Source: Palsa-744 sp963734815 (GTDB lineage: Bacteria > Actinomycetota > Thermoleophilia > Solirubrobacterales > Solirubrobacteraceae). Taken from it: a stretch of 64,000 nt of DNA. The translations under genes were made by a program, and so were the position numbers. The stretch covers positions 1,674,001 to 1,738,000 of the forward strand of contig CAVTIH010000002.1 in NCBI GenBank assembly GCA_963734815.1. The letters are read 5' to 3'. Every line of letters begins with the position of its first letter. Within the stretch, counting starts at the first letter, position 1. Positions 61,982 through 64,000 of this stretch are shown piece by piece. The notes beneath the pieces are model-generated. The model did no database searches. It saw only the letters and a program-made list of their open reading frames with translations, and was not told the DNA's origin.

Positions 61982-62046
61982 AGGATTATACCACGTTACA
62001 GCAAGTATCACGTTTAAGGCGATGATACCTGCTCCAGTGATAATCC
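61982..62046. promoter_or_regulatory. MarR-type operator region
   Basis: AGCAAGTATCA (62000-62010) and TGATACCTGCT (62023-62033) form an inverted repeat with one mismatch and a 12-nt spacer. An outer pair GGATTAT (61982-61988) and ATAATCC (62040-62046) is also complementary, so the whole intergenic region is roughly symmetric about 62015. It lies between the MarR and exporter starts. Confidence 0.7.
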
Positions 62047-62087
62047 TTGCTATGGTGTTCCCTTCGCGCACCCGAAAGGAGCATTCG

Positions 62088-63719
62088 ATGAGCACCACCG
62101 CCACTGCATCAGACCAACTTGAGACACCGGAGCGGGCCACCGGCGAGGAGGCCACCGGCGAGGAGGTCATCGGCGGGCCGACCCAGCTTCAGACACCGCA
62201 GCCGGGCACCGGCGAGCGGGCGGCCGGCCAGACGACCGCCCAGAAGGTGGCCAGCAAGCGCGAGCGGCGCCGCTGGATCGCGCTCGGTGTGCTGTGCCTC
62301 GGCCAGCTGATGATGGTGCTGGATGCGACCATCGTCAACGTCGCCCTGCCTTCGATCCAGCGCGAACTGCACTTCACGCAGGCCAACCTCACGTGGGTGA
62401 TCGACGGTTACCTGATCACGTTCGGCGGCTTCCTACTGCTGGCCGGCAGGTTCGGCGACCTCGTGGGCCGCAAGAAGGTGTTCCTCAGCGGGCTTGTCCT
62501 GTTCGTAGCGGCGTCGATCGCATGCGGGCTGGCGGACAGCCAGGCGCTGCTGATCGGCGCTCGCCTGATTCAGGGGATCGGCGGCGCGATCGCCTCCAGT
62601 GTGATCCTCGCGATCATCGTCACCGAGTTCCCGGAGCGGGTGGAGCAGGCCAAGGCGATGGGCATGTACGCGTTCGTCTCCGCAGGGGGCGGCTCGATCG
62701 GGCTGCTCGCCGGCGGGGCGCTCACGCAGTCGCTGAGCTGGCACTGGATCTTCTTCGTCAACGTGCCGATCGGCGTGGTGGCGCTGGTGCTCGGCTGGAT
62801 CCTGATCGAGGAGAACGAGGGAATCGGCCTCGCGGGCGGCGTGGATGTCCTCGGGTCGATACTGATCACGCTGTCGACGATGTTCGGCGCCTTCGCGATC
62901 GTCAAGTCGAGCGACTACGGCCTGCTGTCCGCGCGCACGCTCGGCGCGGGCGGGATCTCGCTGGCGCTGCTGGGTGCCTTCCTGGCGCTGGAGGCGCACG
63001 TGGCCAACCCGATCATGCCGCTGCGGATCCTGCGCCTGCGCACGCTGATGGGCTCGAGCCTCGTCCGCGGCCTGCTCATCACGGGCATGTTCTCGGCGTT
63101 CTTCCTCGGCGCTCTGTACCTCGAGCGGGTGCTCGGCTACGACGCGATCGACACCGGACTGGCGTTCATGCCATTGACGATTGCGATCGCGGCCATGTCG
63201 ATGGGAGTGGCGGCGCGCGCAGTCGGGCGCTTCGGCCCCATTCCGACGCTCGCCGCCGGGCTGCTCGGCATCGTTGTCGGCCTCGTGCTGCTGGCCTTCC
63301 AGGGTATTCACGCAAGCTACTTCCCCGGTCTGTTCCTCGCCTTCTTGGCGCTCGGCCTCGGCGCGGGCTCCTCGTTCCTGCCGCTGCTGACGCTGGGCAT
63401 GTCCGACGCGCCCCCGCGCGACGCGGGCCTGGCGTCGGGGATCATCAACGTCTCCGTGCAGCTGTTCGGCGCGATTGGCCTGGCCGTGCTGGGGACGATC
63501 GCCACCGATCACACGAAGGCGCTGAGCGCCGCGGGCGAGCCGCTGACCAGCGCGCTGACCGGCGGATACCACCTCGCGTACGGGGTCGCGGCCGTATGTG
63601 TTGCGCTCGGGATCCTCGCCACCTTCCTGATCCTGCGCCCACCTGTGGCCTCCCAGCCGCAGGAGGTCGACCCTGTCTCCGATCGAACGAGCGGCGAGCT
63701 GGCGGCACAGGCCGCATAG
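62088..63719 (+). CDS. MFS drug exporter, DHA2 type
   Basis: 543 residues from ATG 62088 with AAAGGAG. The N-terminal ~60 residues are a Thr/Gly/Glu-rich tail with near-repeats (ATGEE twice, LETPE/LQTPQ). About 14 membrane helices follow: VLDATIVNVALPSIQREL, LLLAGRFGDLVGRKKVF, FVSAGGGSIGLLAGGALTQ. It is under control of the divergent MarR gene. It is related to the exporter at 40606-42123 but not a recent copy. Confidence 0.94.
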   Translation: MSTTATASDQLETPERATGEEATGEEVIGGPTQLQTPQPGTGERAAGQTTAQKVASKRERRRWIALGVLCLGQLMMVLDATIVNVALPSIQRELHFTQANLTWVIDGYLITFGGFLLLAGRFGDLVGRKKVFLSGLVLFVAASIACGLADSQALLIGARLIQGIGGAIASSVILAIIVTEFPERVEQAKAMGMYAFVSAGGGSIGLLAGGALTQSLSWHWIFFVNVPIGVVALVLGWILIEENEGIGLAGGVDVLGSILITLSTMFGAFAIVKSSDYGLLSARTLGAGGISLALLGAFLALEAHVANPIMPLRILRLRTLMGSSLVRGLLITGMFSAFFLGALYLERVLGYDAIDTGLAFMPLTIAIAAMSMGVAARAVGRFGPIPTLAAGLLGIVVGLVLLAFQGIHASYFPGLFLAFLALGLGAGSSFLPLLTLGMSDAPPRDAGLASGIINVSVQLFGAIGLAVLGTIATDHTKALSAAGEPLTSALTGGYHLAYGVAAVCVALGILATFLILRPPVASQPQEVDPVSDRTSGELAAQAA

Positions 63720-63773
63720 GGCCTACCGCGGTGCGTGTAACACAGGCCGCGTAGGGCTACCGCGGTGCGTAAC
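63707..63773 (+). repeat. Tandem ~33-bp duplication at the exporter stop
   Basis: ACAGGCCGC...TACCGCGGTGCG...AAC is present twice in direct order (63707-63741 and 63742-63773), with small differences. The first copy includes the exporter stop (TAG 63717-63719). The second overlaps the end of the convergent VOC gene. Confidence 0.85.
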
Positions 63774-64000
63774 GGTGGTGGAGCATCAGCGCGTTGCCGT
63801 CGGGGTCGGCGAAGAACGCCATGTGGCAGACGCCGGTGTCGAGCGTCTCGCCGTTGAACGTCACTCCGCGCTCCTGCAGTGCCGCGCGCGCCGCCGCGAC
63901 GTCCTCGACGTGCAGTGCGATCGGGTTGGGGTTGGCGTGGTGCGGGAGCCCCATTGACTCGGCGTCATACACGCTGAGCGTCAGGTTGCCGGTCTCGAAC
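63757..64000 (-). CDS. VOC-family protein, 3' part (runs off the window)
   Basis: An open minus-strand frame from the right edge to the stop at 63757-63759 encodes at least 80 residues: TGNLTLSVYDAESMGLPHHA, IALHVEDVAAARAALQERGV, MAFFADPDGNALMLHHRYAP. The C-terminal FADPDGN motif is typical of glyoxalase/bleomycin-resistance-type domains. The N-terminus lies beyond base 64000. Confidence 0.85.
   Translation of the reverse strand, partial: FETGNLTLSVYDAESMGLPHHANPNPIALHVEDVAAARAALQERGVTFNGETLDTGVCHMAFFADPDGNALMLHHRYAPR

Noticed and set aside
62294..63754. 486-codon plus-strand frame over the second exporter
   Set aside because: Same reason: Arg-rich out-of-frame translation of the exporter.

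Overview
The window is high-GC DNA with actinobacterial habits: many GTG/TTG starts, pervasive ATGA/TGATG overlaps, and several regulator genes whose -10 box lies 6-8 nt before the start codon (leaderless transcripts). The gene families (a glutamine-synthetase-like ligase with a C39-like protein and an M20 amidohydrolase, DrrA/DrrB-type ABC genes, long proline-rich wHTH proteins, secreted Ig-like proteins) suggest a Thermoleophilia/Solirubrobacterales-like genome. That placement is inference; no rRNA or marker gene is present to test it.

Region 1 (1-~25,600) is accessory DNA. It holds a tRNA-Asp 3' half that looks like an attachment site (1215-1257), a large serine recombinase whose last codons read through it, a wHTH/zinc-finger regulator divergent from an XRE protein, a VbhA/Fic toxin-antitoxin pair, and a Hachiman defence pair (hamA, hamB). 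hamB is cut by an IS630-family element between two TA dinucleotides. Removing the IS restores one open frame of about 708 codons. A partial second copy of the attachment site lies at ~9942-9966, next to a terminator whose T-tract is part of the 8-bp target duplication of an IS66-family element. Beyond it are a trypsin-like protease with a small membrane protein, a frameshifted MobF relaxase-helicase, an excisionase-like HTH protein, a second copy of the wHTH/XRE switch (187 bp at 90% identity to the first), an MNT/HEPN pair, a ParD-like/zeta pair with a stop codon at codon 2 of the antitoxin, and a ~1000-residue STAND-type ATPase.

Region 2 (~25,700-45,200) looks like core chromosome: an ABC exporter; a translationally coupled ligase/C39-like/M20 operon; GT2, GtrA and methyltransferase envelope genes; a DtxR/MntR regulator with its operator inside its own promoter followed by an Nramp Mn/Fe importer; a secreted Ig-like protein with a His7 tail; a frameshifted SDR; a drug exporter; and a P450 divergent from a TetR regulator with a clear palindromic operator.

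Region 3 (45,200-64,000) mixes core genes (aquaporin, phosphoesterase with a frameshift, hydrolase, PAP2 phosphatase, secreted trypsin, HxlR/quinone oxidoreductase, TetR, MarR/MFS, two tRNA-Ser genes) with small toxin-antitoxin modules, some intact (RelE/Phd twice) and some decayed (VapBC beside tRNA-Ser, a duplicated RelE fragment), and an ECF sigma remnant. Four otherwise conserved genes carry single-base frameshifts, two of them in C or G runs, so sequence error must be considered beside real decay.
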